The notes under the pieces are model-generated. The model saw nothing but the letters and a program-made list of their open reading frames with translations. It was not told the origin of the DNA and ran no database searches. Shown in pieces: positions 8,662-18,154 of a DNA stretch of 64,000 nt. Every line of letters begins with the position of its first letter. Position 1 is the first letter of the stretch. Made by a program: the position numbers and the translations under genes. This DNA is from CADEED01 sp039931065 (GTDB taxonomy: Bacteria; Pseudomonadota; Gammaproteobacteria; Steroidobacterales; Steroidobacteraceae), in the NCBI GenBank assembly GCA_039931065.1, contig JBDTSP010000010.1, positions 1 through 64,000 of the forward strand. Reading direction: 5' to 3'.

Positions 8662-9303
8662 ATGAACTTGAAGCAGGTATGTCTCGTCGCGCTGATGTTC
8701 GCACTGCCGGCATTCGCGCAGGGCCAGGAGTCGAGCGCAGCCAAAGGTTCCGGCTGCGCGAATACGGGTGACTGTCTCGAGCTCGCGGACATCATCCGGA
8801 GCTTTTCGAAACGCACCGGCAGGATTTTCATCATCGATCCGCGGGTGCGCGCGATGGGCGGAATCACCGGTGTCGACACGAACAAGATCACGTACGAACA
8901 ACTGATCGAGCTCGCGACCGTTCATCAGTTCGTCGTCGTTCCGCAGGGCGACGTCACCGTCGTCGTGCCGGATGCGAACGCGCGGCAGCAGGCGACGCCG
9001 GTGTACTACGACACCAATTTCAAGGCACTCGACGACGAGTGGGTGACGTTGCTGCTCACGGGCAAAAACGCCTGCACGGCGTACCTGGTGCCCATCTTGC
9101 GTCCGCTGATGCCGCAGGCCGCGCATCTGGCGGCCAATGCGCAGTCGAATCAGATAGTGGTTGTCGACCGCGCCGTGAACGCACGCCGAATCGCGCAGCT
9201 CTTCTACCGGTTCGACGAAGCAGCGCCGGCCGGCCGCCGCTGCCCCGATCCGGATGCGAACATGAGCCGTGAGAAGGACAAGGATCCGCCGCCCAAAAAG
9301 TAG
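8662..9303 (+). CDS. orphan secretin N-domain (GspD N0/N1-like) protein
   Basis: Exported protein of 213 residues with a signal peptide cleaved near residue 20-22. Residues about 37-110 resemble the N0/STN domain of secretins (SFSKRTGRIFIIDPRV, then YEQLIELATVHQF). Residues about 125-185 resemble the N1 secretin_N fold (AYLVPILRPLMPQAAHL followed by QSNQIVVVDRAVNARRI). The beta-barrel secretin pore domain that normally follows is absent, and the protein ends in a Lys/Pro-rich tail, so it cannot form a gate by itself. A ggga purine site lies upstream of the ATG. It could bind a secretin assembled elsewhere or be a free-standing periplasmic module. No type II secretion or pilus genes are nearby. 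Confidence 0.8.
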   Translation: MNLKQVCLVALMFALPAFAQGQESSAAKGSGCANTGDCLELADIIRSFSKRTGRIFIIDPRVRAMGGITGVDTNKITYEQLIELATVHQFVVVPQGDVTVVVPDANARQQATPVYYDTNFKALDDEWVTLLLTGKNACTAYLVPILRPLMPQAAHLAANAQSNQIVVVDRAVNARRIAQLFYRFDEAAPAGRRCPDPDANMSREKDKDPPPKK

Positions 9304-9378
9304 TCAGGCGTGCGCCGCAGGGTCACGCTCGACGCCAATGGGCGCTCGTCCGCCGTCCGATGAAGAACGCGTAGTTAG

Positions 9379-10626
9379 TCAGCGGCCGGTCGGCGTCAGC
9401 ACGTAAGCGTAGATGTTGCGACAGACGAGCGTCGGGTCGAGCTCATAACCGCCCGTGTCCGGATTGACGCGGTAGTCGGGGCACGACAGCGGCGCTTCGT
9501 CGTTTCGATAACCGCCGGCAACGATCTGGCCACGGCGGTTCACCTCGACCGCGTAGATCAGCGTGATGCGCTCGGAGGCGGGGATCAGCGCGTTGAGGTT
9601 GAACGCCTGCACACCTTTCCAGAGGACCGCGCGTTCATTCTCGATGTCGATGTTGGAGTTGCAGTAGTCGCCGGGCCCGGATTCGCCGACCGTTTCACCT
9701 TCATAACCGGCCGACCAGGCGCGGCTGGAAATTGCGCCGGGAAGATTGTTGAGCGTGCGCTCGCGGCCGTCGCGCTCCCAGCGCAGACCGACGCTTGGCC
9801 CGCAGGTCACGGTCGCAACTTCGGGCGGCGGCGCGTTGGCGTAGCCAACGACCTCGCCCAGGTCGTTGATGTCCGACGGCATGATCGGCCGGCGGTCGGT
9901 GCCGGCGTTGAGGACGGTCTGGCGGCCGGTCGGCACGTGCAATCTGATGCCGGCATTGCCGACGTAACCGGCCGCGACATCGAGCGCATTGATGTCCGAG
10001 GGGATGCCGTTGAGCGGCCCCAGGACCTGGGTGCCGTTCGGCGTGCGGATCGCCCAGCCGATGCTCAGGCAAAACGTATCGAGCGGCGGCGGCAGCGACG
10101 CATCCTGCTGGAAGATCCAGCCGACGACGTACCCGCGCGCATTGCCCGCGGCGGCGTAGTTGAAATTGGTGATGAACTCGCAGTTCTGCTGCGTCGAGAA
10201 CACGCGTTCGGGACCGCTGCCCAGATTCCAGCGCAGGCCGTAGAAGCCGCCGTCCGTCGAGGAATACGCGCCGAAGGTCTGTAACCGGTTGTTGATGTTC
10301 TGGATGGTGCTGCTCACGTTGTCGGGCGGCAGTTCCAATTCGTACGCGCCGAAGTGTGGCGCCGCGATATACGGCTTGAACACGCTGGTGAACAGGTTGT
10401 TGGCCGGGTCGGCGGCCGAATAGCAGCGGAAATTGCCGGCGACGACGCCGAGATCGTTGATGCCGGCGGCGAAGGAGCGGCGCGCGTAGCCCGGCAGGCA
10501 GGCGGCACTTGCGGTCGGCAGGTCGGGGACCTGCGCGACGCGGTATCGCGTCGTGGGTGTCGCGGCGAAAGATGCGGCGCCAATCGAGAATGCCGCAAGC
10601 GCGGCGAGCGAGCGAAGCGAGCCCAT
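9379..10626 (-). CDS. secreted HAF-repeat protein
   Basis: Exported protein of about 415 residues, signal peptide ending near residue 22 (ASFA). The body contains recurring units of the type IN-x-x-G-x-VVG (INDLGVVAGN, INALDVAAGY, INDLGEVVGYA, VNRRGQIVAGG), the pattern of the extracellular HAF-repeat family that builds a beta-propeller-like structure. Function is unknown for the family. The ATG at 10626 is preferred over a GTG one codon earlier; a G-rich ribosome site (agggggtt) stands upstream. There is no autotransporter barrel, so it is probably periplasmic or released. It is transcribed alone, between two unrelated genes. Confidence 0.8.
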   Translation of the reverse strand: MGSLRSLAALAAFSIGAASFAATPTTRYRVAQVPDLPTASAACLPGYARRSFAAGINDLGVVAGNFRCYSAADPANNLFTSVFKPYIAAPHFGAYELELPPDNVSSTIQNINNRLQTFGAYSSTDGGFYGLRWNLGSGPERVFSTQQNCEFITNFNYAAAGNARGYVVGWIFQQDASLPPPLDTFCLSIGWAIRTPNGTQVLGPLNGIPSDINALDVAAGYVGNAGIRLHVPTGRQTVLNAGTDRRPIMPSDINDLGEVVGYANAPPPEVATVTCGPSVGLRWERDGRERTLNNLPGAISSRAWSAGYEGETVGESGPGDYCNSNIDIENERAVLWKGVQAFNLNALIPASERITLIYAVEVNRRGQIVAGGYRNDEAPLSCPDYRVNPDTGGYELDPTLVCRNIYAYVLTPTGR

Positions 10627-10716
10627 CACAACCCCCTGAATTGTTTCCTGTCGGAGACTACTGTCGCGGCACTGCGTCCGCTGACAGTTTCGATCGCGAG
10701 CAGATTTCGAGGGGGC

Positions 10717-13221
10717 TCAGACGCCGCGCGGCTTGTTGGCGAGTTTTTCGTTCTTGCTCAGCTGGGTGAGCATGCCGGCGAAAGCCGGTCCGGTTTCCTG
10801 CTGACGTACCAGCAAGAGCCGCAATTCGGCGAGTGTCACCGGTTCGCCAAACAACTTGCCCTGACCGAAGCCGCAATGGTGACGGCGCAGGAAGTCGAGG
10901 TGGCCGGTTGTTTCCACGCCCTCGGCGATCACGTTCATCTTGAGGCTGCGGCCCATCTCGATGACGGTGCGCACGATGGTCGCGTCGCTTTCGTCGTCAT
11001 CGACGTCCCGCACGAAGGACTGGTCGATCTTGAGCGTGCCGATCGGGAACTGCTGCAGTGCCGACAGCGAGGAGTATCCCGTGCCGAAATCGTCGATCGA
11101 AAGATGCAGGCCCATTGCATACAGCTCGTCGAGCAGGTGCAGGGTGCGTTTGCTGTCGGCCATCAGCGTGGTTTCGGTGATCTCGAGTTCGAAGCAGGTG
11201 GGCGAGACGCCGTGTTTGCGGAACACCGAACGGAATCGCAGGATGAAACTTGCCTGGCGCAATTGCTTGAGGGAGAGGTTCAGCGAGATGCGGCCCGGGT
11301 TGGGCACGGTCTGCTGCAGGTCGCGATAGTCCTGGCAGACACGGTTCAACACCCACTCGCCGACTTCGAGGATGAGGTTGGTTTCTTCGGCCAGCGGAAT
11401 GAAGTGCGAGGGCGGAATGTCGCCGTGCCCGGGCAGGCGCCAGCGCAACAACGCCTCGGCACCGACGATGCGGCCGTCGCGCAGGTCGACCTTCGGCTGG
11501 TAGTGGACCTGGAATTCGTCGCGCTCGAGCGAGCGGCGCAGTTTGCTCTTGAGCATCAGCCGCTCGACCGCGGCCGCGTTCATTTCGGGCGAGTAGAACG
11601 CGAAGGAGTTTCCGCCGTTCTGCTTCGAGTGGTACATCGCCGCGTCCGCATTGCGGATCAGGTCGATCACGTTCTCCGCGTCACGCGGGCAGAACGCGAC
11701 GCCGATGCTCGCGGTCAGGAACACTTCGTGCTCCTGCAACTGGAAGGCGCGCGAGATCTCGGCGAGCACGCTGCGCGCCAGCTGCGCCACGGTGCCGCGG
11801 TTGTCGGCTTCGCCGGCCAGGTCGTCGACGAACATCGCGAATTCATCGCCGGCGAGGCGGCCGATGGTCGTCTCCTGCGGCAACGCGCGCATCAGGCGTT
11901 CGGTCAGGATCTCGAGAGTGCGATCGCCCGCGGCGTGGCCGAAGGTGTCGTTGATCTCCTTGAAACGATCCATGTCGAGATACAGCAGCGCAAGGCCGGT
12001 CTTGTTGCGGATCGCGCGCGCAATCGCCTGCTGCAGCAGGTGCTGGAACTGCATGCGATTCGGCACTTTGGTCAGCGCGTCGTAACGGGCGAGGTACCGG
12101 ATGCGGCGTTCGGCGCGTTTGCGTTCGGTGACGTTGCGGACGACGAAGATCGTGCCCTGGTACTGCGGATCGTCGGTAGTGATCTGCGAGCCGGTGATGG
12201 CCACCGGAATAGTTTGACCGTGACGGGTCTTCACGACGGTTTCACGCGTGTCGGAAGAAGCACGCAACATGTCGAACTCGGGGCGTTCGCGTTCGTCGAG
12301 GATCGACGCGATGCCGCGGCCGACCAGTTCTTCCTCGCCCCAGGCCAAAAGCTTGCAGGCCGACGGGTTGGCCATGCGGATCACGCCGTCGGGGGATGTC
12401 ACGAACACCGCGTCGGTCATGCTGCCGAGCACGTTGGTCAGGTAGTTCTTGTTGATCGTGGTCTGGCGCAGCTTCTGGCGCATGCGCTCGAGCGCGGCCT
12501 GGAGCTCGCCCAGTTCGTCGCGGCGGCCCACTTCCAGCGGACGCGAGTAGTCGCCCTGCGCGATGCGATCGGCGCTCTTGATCAGCGTACTGATCGGCCG
12601 ATGAACGCGGCGGCCGGCCCACCAGGCGAGCGCGAAGCCCAGGCAGAGTGTGATGACGCCGAGGCCACCGGACAGCAGCAGTGCCTTGCGCATCTGCCGA
12701 CGCTTCATCGAATCGAAATGGGTGCGAGCGCCTGCCGATTCCGGCGAACTCTCGAGCGAACGGACCTCGACCTCGACTTCGCCCACGGTCTGCGGGGTGT
12801 CGATGCCGGGTAACGTCTGCAAGCTCGCGCGCACCGGGACGACGGCGGAGCGTGTCAAGGAACTGCTGGTGTCGCCGCTGCGATGCCAGGCGTACAGATC
12901 GACGCCCGCGGTGTTACGCAGCTCGACGCCTAACAAAGTGGTGTCGCGCTTGAAGGTCTCCAGCTGGGCGACGATTGCGCTGAGATCGCCCTTGAGCACG
13001 CCGTCCGCGACGCGTTCCGAGATGTGTTGCGCGACGTCGGCGGCGCGCAGCGCGAGTTCACCCTGGACACGATTGCGCGAATCCGCCGCGGCGGTGTCCA
13101 GCAGCGCGGCGTGTTGCGAGCGATTTTCGTAGACCATGACGGAGCCCACGGCCAGCGAAACGACCACGGCCGCGATGACGGCAACGGCGATGTATTTGCT
13201 CTTGAAACTGACGATGGTCAC
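10717..13221 (-). CDS. membrane GGDEF/EAL cyclic-di-GMP signalling protein with HAMP and PAS domains
   Basis: Protein of 834 residues that should turn over cyclic di-GMP in response to periplasmic and cytoplasmic input. Order: membrane segment about 10-30, periplasmic sensor about 31-178, second membrane segment about 179-201, HAMP about 202-255, PAS about 256-370, GGDEF about 378-540, EAL about 560-815. The GGDEF site reads AGDEF at 457-461. The EAL domain has E589-A-L, the DDFGTG loop at 710-715, KIDQSFV and AEGVET, so phosphodiesterase activity is likely. Cyclase activity is less certain. The start is GTG; no in-frame ATG precedes the first membrane segment. Single-gene unit. Confidence 0.93.
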   Translation of the reverse strand: MTIVSFKSKYIAVAVIAAVVVSLAVGSVMVYENRSQHAALLDTAAADSRNRVQGELALRAADVAQHISERVADGVLKGDLSAIVAQLETFKRDTTLLGVELRNTAGVDLYAWHRSGDTSSSLTRSAVVPVRASLQTLPGIDTPQTVGEVEVEVRSLESSPESAGARTHFDSMKRRQMRKALLLSGGLGVITLCLGFALAWWAGRRVHRPISTLIKSADRIAQGDYSRPLEVGRRDELGELQAALERMRQKLRQTTINKNYLTNVLGSMTDAVFVTSPDGVIRMANPSACKLLAWGEEELVGRGIASILDERERPEFDMLRASSDTRETVVKTRHGQTIPVAITGSQITTDDPQYQGTIFVVRNVTERKRAERRIRYLARYDALTKVPNRMQFQHLLQQAIARAIRNKTGLALLYLDMDRFKEINDTFGHAAGDRTLEILTERLMRALPQETTIGRLAGDEFAMFVDDLAGEADNRGTVAQLARSVLAEISRAFQLQEHEVFLTASIGVAFCPRDAENVIDLIRNADAAMYHSKQNGGNSFAFYSPEMNAAAVERLMLKSKLRRSLERDEFQVHYQPKVDLRDGRIVGAEALLRWRLPGHGDIPPSHFIPLAEETNLILEVGEWVLNRVCQDYRDLQQTVPNPGRISLNLSLKQLRQASFILRFRSVFRKHGVSPTCFELEITETTLMADSKRTLHLLDELYAMGLHLSIDDFGTGYSSLSALQQFPIGTLKIDQSFVRDVDDDESDATIVRTVIEMGRSLKMNVIAEGVETTGHLDFLRRHHCGFGQGKLFGEPVTLAELRLLLVRQQETGPAFAGMLTQLSKNEKLANKPRGV

Positions 13222-13360
13222 GGTGCCGGAAGGGTCCGAATGTCTTGTAATTTGCGGGCAATATTAACCGCGCAATTCCGGGGTGGGACACATTCGAAGG
13301 CCGCCGACCCGGTCGCGATGAGCATTAGTTCCGCAGAAAGGCGGAGGGTACGATGCCGGC

Positions 13361-14086
13361 ATGCCCGAATCAGCGGAATTTACCCTCGAACAGCTTACCG
13401 GCCGGGAGCGCACCCACCTGACGGACCTTTCCGACCCGCGTTGCAGCCTGCACAGGGAGGTCGTACGACCCTTCCTCGCGATGCGGGCGGCCGCGGCGGC
13501 GGACGGTGTCGACCTGGTCGCGTTCTCCAGCTTTCGCGATTTCGACCGGCAACTCGCTATCTGGAATGGGAAATTTCGCGGTGCGCGTCCCATGCTGAAC
13601 CGGGCGGGCGTACCCCTCGACGCCGCCAAGATGTCGCCGGCCGAGAAAGTCGCGGCCATCCTCTGGTGGTCCGCGCTGCCGGGCGCCAGCCGTCACCATT
13701 GGGGTACGGATTTCGATGTCCTGGACGGAAAGGCGCTGCCTTATGGCTACCAGTTGCAGGTAGTCCCCGCCGAATACCTCCCGGGCGGGCCGTTCGGGCG
13801 GTTGACCCGCTGGCTCGACGAACACATGCACGCTTTTGGGTTCTTCAGGCCCTACACGACGGATCGCGGCGGCGTTCAACCCGAACCCTGGCACCTGTCG
13901 CACGCCAAAGTCGCGGCGCGCGCGCAGCGGCAGCTGTCGCTCGAGGCATTGAAGAGTGTTCTCGGGGAGGCCGAGATCGAAGGAAAGCCCGAGGTGCTCG
14001 AGGCGCTGGCGCGCAACTACTCGAGTTACGTCGTAAACGTCGACGTCGCGCCGGAGTCGGCGCTCCTCAGCCCCAGACTTTCTTGA
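13361..14086 (+). CDS. M15-family D-alanyl-D-alanine carboxypeptidase-like metallopeptidase
   Basis: Probable zinc peptidase of the M15B (VanY-type) family acting on peptidoglycan peptides. The metal and catalytic pattern is complete: Ser110-x-His112 to Asp119 in SRHHWGTDFD, then Glu175 and His178 in EPWHLSH. There is no obvious signal peptide at this start, which is unusual for a wall enzyme; it may act in the cytoplasm on recycled peptides or use another export path. Length 241 residues. Its last 20 bases overlap the convergent HD-domain gene, so the two transcripts share complementary 3' ends. Confidence 0.88.
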   Translation: MPESAEFTLEQLTGRERTHLTDLSDPRCSLHREVVRPFLAMRAAAAADGVDLVAFSSFRDFDRQLAIWNGKFRGARPMLNRAGVPLDAAKMSPAEKVAAILWWSALPGASRHHWGTDFDVLDGKALPYGYQLQVVPAEYLPGGPFGRLTRWLDEHMHAFGFFRPYTTDRGGVQPEPWHLSHAKVAARAQRQLSLEALKSVLGEAEIEGKPEVLEALARNYSSYVVNVDVAPESALLSPRLS

Positions 14087-15170
14087 TGGCGCCCAGCATC
14101 AACGTACGCGTGGTCGCCATCGAATCCTCGACGCCGGTGAACACCGGCGGCTGACGTCGCAGCAGGCGCCAGTTCTCGCTGCGCAGGATGCGCTGCAGGT
14201 ATTCGAGATTGCGGTCGATGGATTCCATGTACGGGTTACTGCCGCCATACAGAATTTCCAGGTAACGATACGCGCGGTTGAACTCGCCATCGAGACGCTT
14301 GGCACGCATGTCGAACACGAACTTCGGCGTTTGCCGCAGCAGGTCCAGGCCCGAGGCGTAACGCACCTTCACGTGGCCGTTTTCGCCGATCGGCAGGGCG
14401 ACGCCTGCGAGCACGAATTCCGCGTACAGGCGATCGCGGCATTTTTCGAGATAACAACGATCCGCCATCTGCGCCATGAGATCGGCGGTGCCGACCAGGT
14501 GCCCGAGTTTGTGATCGCGCGCATCGGGCGTGACGATGTTCTTGAACGGCCGCTCGTAGCCGGTGTAGTGGATGATCTCGGCGGCCACCGGCGCCCACGA
14601 CCCGAGGTCGATCTTGGGTAGATAGTCCCGGAGGAACGCCGCGCCCCGCGATACGTGCACGGTGGTGAACTCGGCACCGTTCGGTACGTCCGCGTCGCGC
14701 GTGGTGCGCAGGTAACCGACGTCGTGGAACAGCGCGACGACGATGCCGAGCATCGCGCGCTCCGGGCCGAACTTCTGCGAGTCGGGCACCTGCAATTCGT
14801 GGCCGACGATCAGTCGCGCGGTGGCGAGCGTGATGTCGAGCGTGTGTTGCTGGTCGTGGTAGACGGTGTCGACGCCGAAGTAACCGGGCATGCGGCCGGA
14901 AAACAGGCGTTCGAAGTCGCCGAAGACGTGCGCGAAGGCGGGGAATTTCTGACCCGGCCAGACTTTGGTGAAGAGCTCGTCAACGCTCGCGCGTACATCG
15001 GGAGCCGAACTCACGAGCACCGTGTCGGTAACGTCGTAATCGCTGCGGCGGGCCTCGGCGCTCACGTGTGCCTTGGATGAAGCACTAACAAGATGCGCGA
15101 GTCTAGGCAGGCAGTTTTCAAAAAACCAGCGGACGAACGCGATGCTTGGATCGGGCGTGACCTGCGTCAC
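14067..15170 (-). CDS. HD-domain phosphohydrolase
   Basis: Cytoplasmic protein of 367 residues with a metal-dependent HD phosphohydrolase core: His105 and His109 in YHDQQH, His149-Asp150 in ALFHDVGYL, and a further His near 201 in IIHYTGYERPF. The arrangement is closer to cyclic-nucleotide-phosphodiesterase-like HD domains than to dGTPases or (p)ppGpp synthetases, but the substrate cannot be told from sequence. The start is GTG. The C-terminal 100 residues are helical with no second recognisable domain. It overlaps the peptidase gene tail-to-tail by 20 bases; 126 bases separate it from the exonuclease III gene upstream. Confidence 0.82.
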   Translation of the reverse strand: MTQVTPDPSIAFVRWFFENCLPRLAHLVSASSKAHVSAEARRSDYDVTDTVLVSSAPDVRASVDELFTKVWPGQKFPAFAHVFGDFERLFSGRMPGYFGVDTVYHDQQHTLDITLATARLIVGHELQVPDSQKFGPERAMLGIVVALFHDVGYLRTTRDADVPNGAEFTTVHVSRGAAFLRDYLPKIDLGSWAPVAAEIIHYTGYERPFKNIVTPDARDHKLGHLVGTADLMAQMADRCYLEKCRDRLYAEFVLAGVALPIGENGHVKVRYASGLDLLRQTPKFVFDMRAKRLDGEFNRAYRYLEILYGGSNPYMESIDRNLEYLQRILRSENWRLLRRQPPVFTGVEDSMATTRTLMLGAIKKVWG

Positions 15171-15296
15171 GAAGGTGTTGCTGCCGGACCGCAGCGCGTG
15201 GCCGGCTACGGTGAAGCTGCGGCTCGAACGGCTGTCCTGCGCCTTTCGGACAAGCCATTCGTTCAGCAGGGAAGGGTTTCTACTACCCCGTCCGGA

Positions 15297-16088
15297 TCAA
15301 GTGCCAGCGGGACCGGCGCGGAAAGTCGCGATCACGGGCGTATGGTCGGAGGCGCGGTCGACGCGCCGCGGTTCCACGTCGATGCGCACGCCGGCGAGCT
15401 GCGGCAGCAACGGCTGGTTCACCAGGATCAGGTCGATACGCAGGCCCGCGTTGCGGCGAAAGCCCGCCTGGCGGTAGTCCCACCAGCTGAAGGATTTTTC
15501 CGGTTGCTCGAACTGGCGGAAGGCATCGGCGAGGCCCAGGTTGGTGATGAGTCCGAGCGCCGCCCGCTCCTCGGGACTGACATGTACGCAGCCCACCCAC
15601 TTCGCCGGGTCATGCACGTCGCGATCTTCGGGCGCGACATTGAAATCGCCGAGCACCACGAGGTCTGGATGCTGCGCGGCTTCCTTCGCCAGCCAGCGGG
15701 TCAGCGCCGCAAGCCACTGCATTTTGTAGGCGAATTTCTCGGAGCCGGGCGCCTGGCCGTTCGGCACGTAGAGATTGATGACCCGGAAGCCGGCGATGTT
15801 CGCCGCCAGCACGCGGCGCGGCGGGTCGTCGAACCCGGGGATGTCGCGCACCAGGTCCGTCATCGGGTGGCGCGAGAGCAGCGCCACGCCATTGTAGGTT
15901 TTCTGACCGCTGTAGACGCTGTGGTAACCCGCCGCGCTGAATTCCGCATGCGGGAAATCCGGATCCTGGACCTTGGTTTCCTGCAGCGCGACGACGTCGG
16001 GCGAATGCGCGTGCAACCATTCGAGCAGTTGCGCGCCGCGCACGCGCAGGCTGTTCACGTTCCAGGTGGCGATCTGAAACCCGTTCAT
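15297..16088 (-). CDS. xthA: exodeoxyribonuclease III
   Basis: AP endonuclease and 3'-5' exonuclease of the ExoIII/EEP family, acting in base-excision repair. Diagnostic motifs are ATWNVNSLR at the N-terminus, LQETKV, YNGVALLSR, LGDFNVAPEDRDV and the C-terminal RIDLILVN with SDHTPV. Start ATG at 16088 gives MNGFQIATWNVNS, which matches the family; a TTG 12 codons earlier touches the prlC stop and could be used instead. About 263 residues. It lies immediately downstream of prlC and aroE on the same strand and is probably read through from them. Confidence 0.92.
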   Translation of the reverse strand: MNGFQIATWNVNSLRVRGAQLLEWLHAHSPDVVALQETKVQDPDFPHAEFSAAGYHSVYSGQKTYNGVALLSRHPMTDLVRDIPGFDDPPRRVLAANIAGFRVINLYVPNGQAPGSEKFAYKMQWLAALTRWLAKEAAQHPDLVVLGDFNVAPEDRDVHDPAKWVGCVHVSPEERAALGLITNLGLADAFRQFEQPEKSFSWWDYRQAGFRRNAGLRIDLILVNQPLLPQLAGVRIDVEPRRVDRASDHTPVIATFRAGPAGT

Positions 16089-16120
16089 CGGCTGTGGGCC
16101 ACCATTCGCGGTGGCCGCGT

Positions 16121-18154
16121 TCAAGACGCGAGGCCCTGCTGGCGCAACAGCGCGTTCACGTCGGGTGGGCGACCGCGGAAATCCACGAAGGCGTCGAGCG
16201 CCTTGCGGCTGCCGCCCTGCGAGAGGATGGCGTCGAGAAATTTCTGCGCGACTCCGCGATCGAACACGCCCTGTTCTTCGAACGCCGAGAAGGCGTCGGC
16301 CGCGAGCACTTCAGCCCACTTGTAGCTGTAGTAACCGGCGGCATAACCGCCGGCGAAGATGTGCGCGAAGTTGTGCGGGAAGCGATTCCACTCCGGCACC
16401 GCGAACACGCCATTCTCGGCGCGGACTTCCTTCAGGATCTCGAACACGCGTGCGCCGTGCGCCGGATCGTATTCCGCGTGCAGGCGGAAATCGAACAACG
16501 CGAACTCGAGCTGTCGCATGGTCGCGAGCCCGGCGTGGAAGGTGCGCGAGCCTAACAACTGCGCCTGTTGATCGGCGGGCAGCGGCGCGCCGCTCTCGTA
16601 ATGCCGGGCCATGCTGGCGAGGACTTCGGGACGCCAGGCGAAATTTTCCAGGAATTGGCTGGGCAGCTCGACCGCGTCCCAGGAAACTCCATTGATGCCG
16701 GCAATACTCGGGTAACCGACCCGAGTCAGCATGTGGTGCAGGCCGTGGCCGAACTCGTGGAACATCGTCACCACGTCGTCGTGCGTGAGCAGCGGCGGCT
16801 TGCCCGGCGCGGCGGGCAGGAAATTGCAGACCAGATAGGCGACCGGGATCGTCTGCTCGGCGCCGAAATCCTTGCGGCCGACGCAATCGTCCATCCACGC
16901 GCCGGCGCGTTTCTTGGGCCGCGCGCAGGCGTCGAGATAAAAACCTGCGCGCACCGCGCCTTTCGCATCCTGGATCTCGAAGAAACGCGCATCCGTGTGC
17001 CAGACGGGAACGTCGCGGCGCTCGACGATCCGCACGCCAAACAATTTTTCAGCGACCGCGAACAAGCCCTCGAGCACGCGCGGCAGCGGGAAATACGGGC
17101 GCAGTTCTTCCTGCGAAATCGAGAACAGCTTTTGCTGCATTTTCTCGGCGAAATACCCCACGTCCCAAGCGTTGAGCTTGCGGCCGGCGAATGTTTCGAG
17201 CGCGGCGAATTCGGCCTGCGCGGCGGACTTGGCCACCTTCGCCAGCTGGCGCAGAAAATCGAACACCGCCTGGTTGGATGGCGCCATACGCGTTGCCAGC
17301 GCATAGGCCGCGTAGTTGGGGAAATCGAGCAGCCGCGCCGCTTCATGGCGCAGCGCGAGGATCTTCGCCATTACTTCCGTGTTGTCGAACTTGCCGGCCG
17401 ACGGGCCGCGATCCGAGGCACGCGTGGACCAGGCCTCGTAGAAGTCGCGACGCAGCGATTCCGAATCGGCATCCGTGATCACGGCGACATAGGTGGGCTG
17501 TTCGAGCGCGAACACCCAGCCCGCCAGGTTCTTTTCGGCGGCGCGCACCCGCGCCTGCTCGACGATCACGGGATTGATGCCGGCGAGATCAGCGGAATCG
17601 GTGACGTGGCGGGTCCACGAATTCATCGCATCGAGCACGTTTTCTTCGAACTTGGCGCCAAGCGTCGCGAGTTCCTGCACCACGACTTTGTAACGTTCCT
17701 TGCGCTCCTGCGGCAGGCCGACCCCGGCGAGGCGGAAATCTTCGAGCGCACGTTCGATGACGCGGCGCTGCTTCATGTCGAGCTGACCGGCCTCGTTGGC
17801 CGCGATGGTGCGGTAGGCGCGGTACAGCGGCTCGCTCTGCGCCAAGTCGGTCCAGTAGTTAGACAGCAGCGGCAGGCAGGCGTTGTAGCTGGCGCGCAGT
17901 TCATCGGAATTGAGCACGCCGTTCAGATGGCTGATGGGCGACCAGGTACGCGACAGCCGGTGCGAGAGCTGCTCGAGCGGCAGCACGGTGTTGTCGAAGG
18001 TCGGATGCGGCTGCGATTCGAGGGTCGCCACTTCACCGCGGCTGCGCTGCAGCAGCTCGCGGATCATCGATTCCACCTCACCAGGCTGGATGCGGTCGAA
18101 GGCGGGCAGGGCGGTGCCGTTGATGTTCGCGTCGGTCATCGTGGTTCGACTCAT
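16121..18154 (-). CDS. prlC: oligopeptidase A (M3 metallopeptidase)
   Basis: Cytoplasmic zinc oligopeptidase that degrades short peptides, including released signal peptides, in the M3 (thimet) family. The zinc site HEFGH lies at about residues 462-466, in TMFHEFGHGLHHML, with the further Glu supplied by the following helix (SQFLENFAW). At about 677 residues it matches E. coli oligopeptidase A (680). The ATG at 18154 overlaps the aroE stop as ATGA; an ATG five codons later is the alternative. The aroE-prlC-xthA order on one strand suggests a shared transcript. Confidence 0.93.
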   Translation of the reverse strand: MSRTTMTDANINGTALPAFDRIQPGEVESMIRELLQRSRGEVATLESQPHPTFDNTVLPLEQLSHRLSRTWSPISHLNGVLNSDELRASYNACLPLLSNYWTDLAQSEPLYRAYRTIAANEAGQLDMKQRRVIERALEDFRLAGVGLPQERKERYKVVVQELATLGAKFEENVLDAMNSWTRHVTDSADLAGINPVIVEQARVRAAEKNLAGWVFALEQPTYVAVITDADSESLRRDFYEAWSTRASDRGPSAGKFDNTEVMAKILALRHEAARLLDFPNYAAYALATRMAPSNQAVFDFLRQLAKVAKSAAQAEFAALETFAGRKLNAWDVGYFAEKMQQKLFSISQEELRPYFPLPRVLEGLFAVAEKLFGVRIVERRDVPVWHTDARFFEIQDAKGAVRAGFYLDACARPKKRAGAWMDDCVGRKDFGAEQTIPVAYLVCNFLPAAPGKPPLLTHDDVVTMFHEFGHGLHHMLTRVGYPSIAGINGVSWDAVELPSQFLENFAWRPEVLASMARHYESGAPLPADQQAQLLGSRTFHAGLATMRQLEFALFDFRLHAEYDPAHGARVFEILKEVRAENGVFAVPEWNRFPHNFAHIFAGGYAAGYYSYKWAEVLAADAFSAFEEQGVFDRGVAQKFLDAILSQGGSRKALDAFVDFRGRPPDVNALLRQQGLAS

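Noticed and set aside
10354..12813. Open frame of more than 800 codons on the plus strand
   Set aside because: It lies opposite the GGDEF/EAL gene and has no recognisable domain or ribosome site; long antisense frames are usual in GC-rich coding DNA.
15171..15296. Possible RNA gene between the HD gene and xthA
   Set aside because: I could not fold a tRNA cloverleaf or find a terminator; it looks like a plain spacer.
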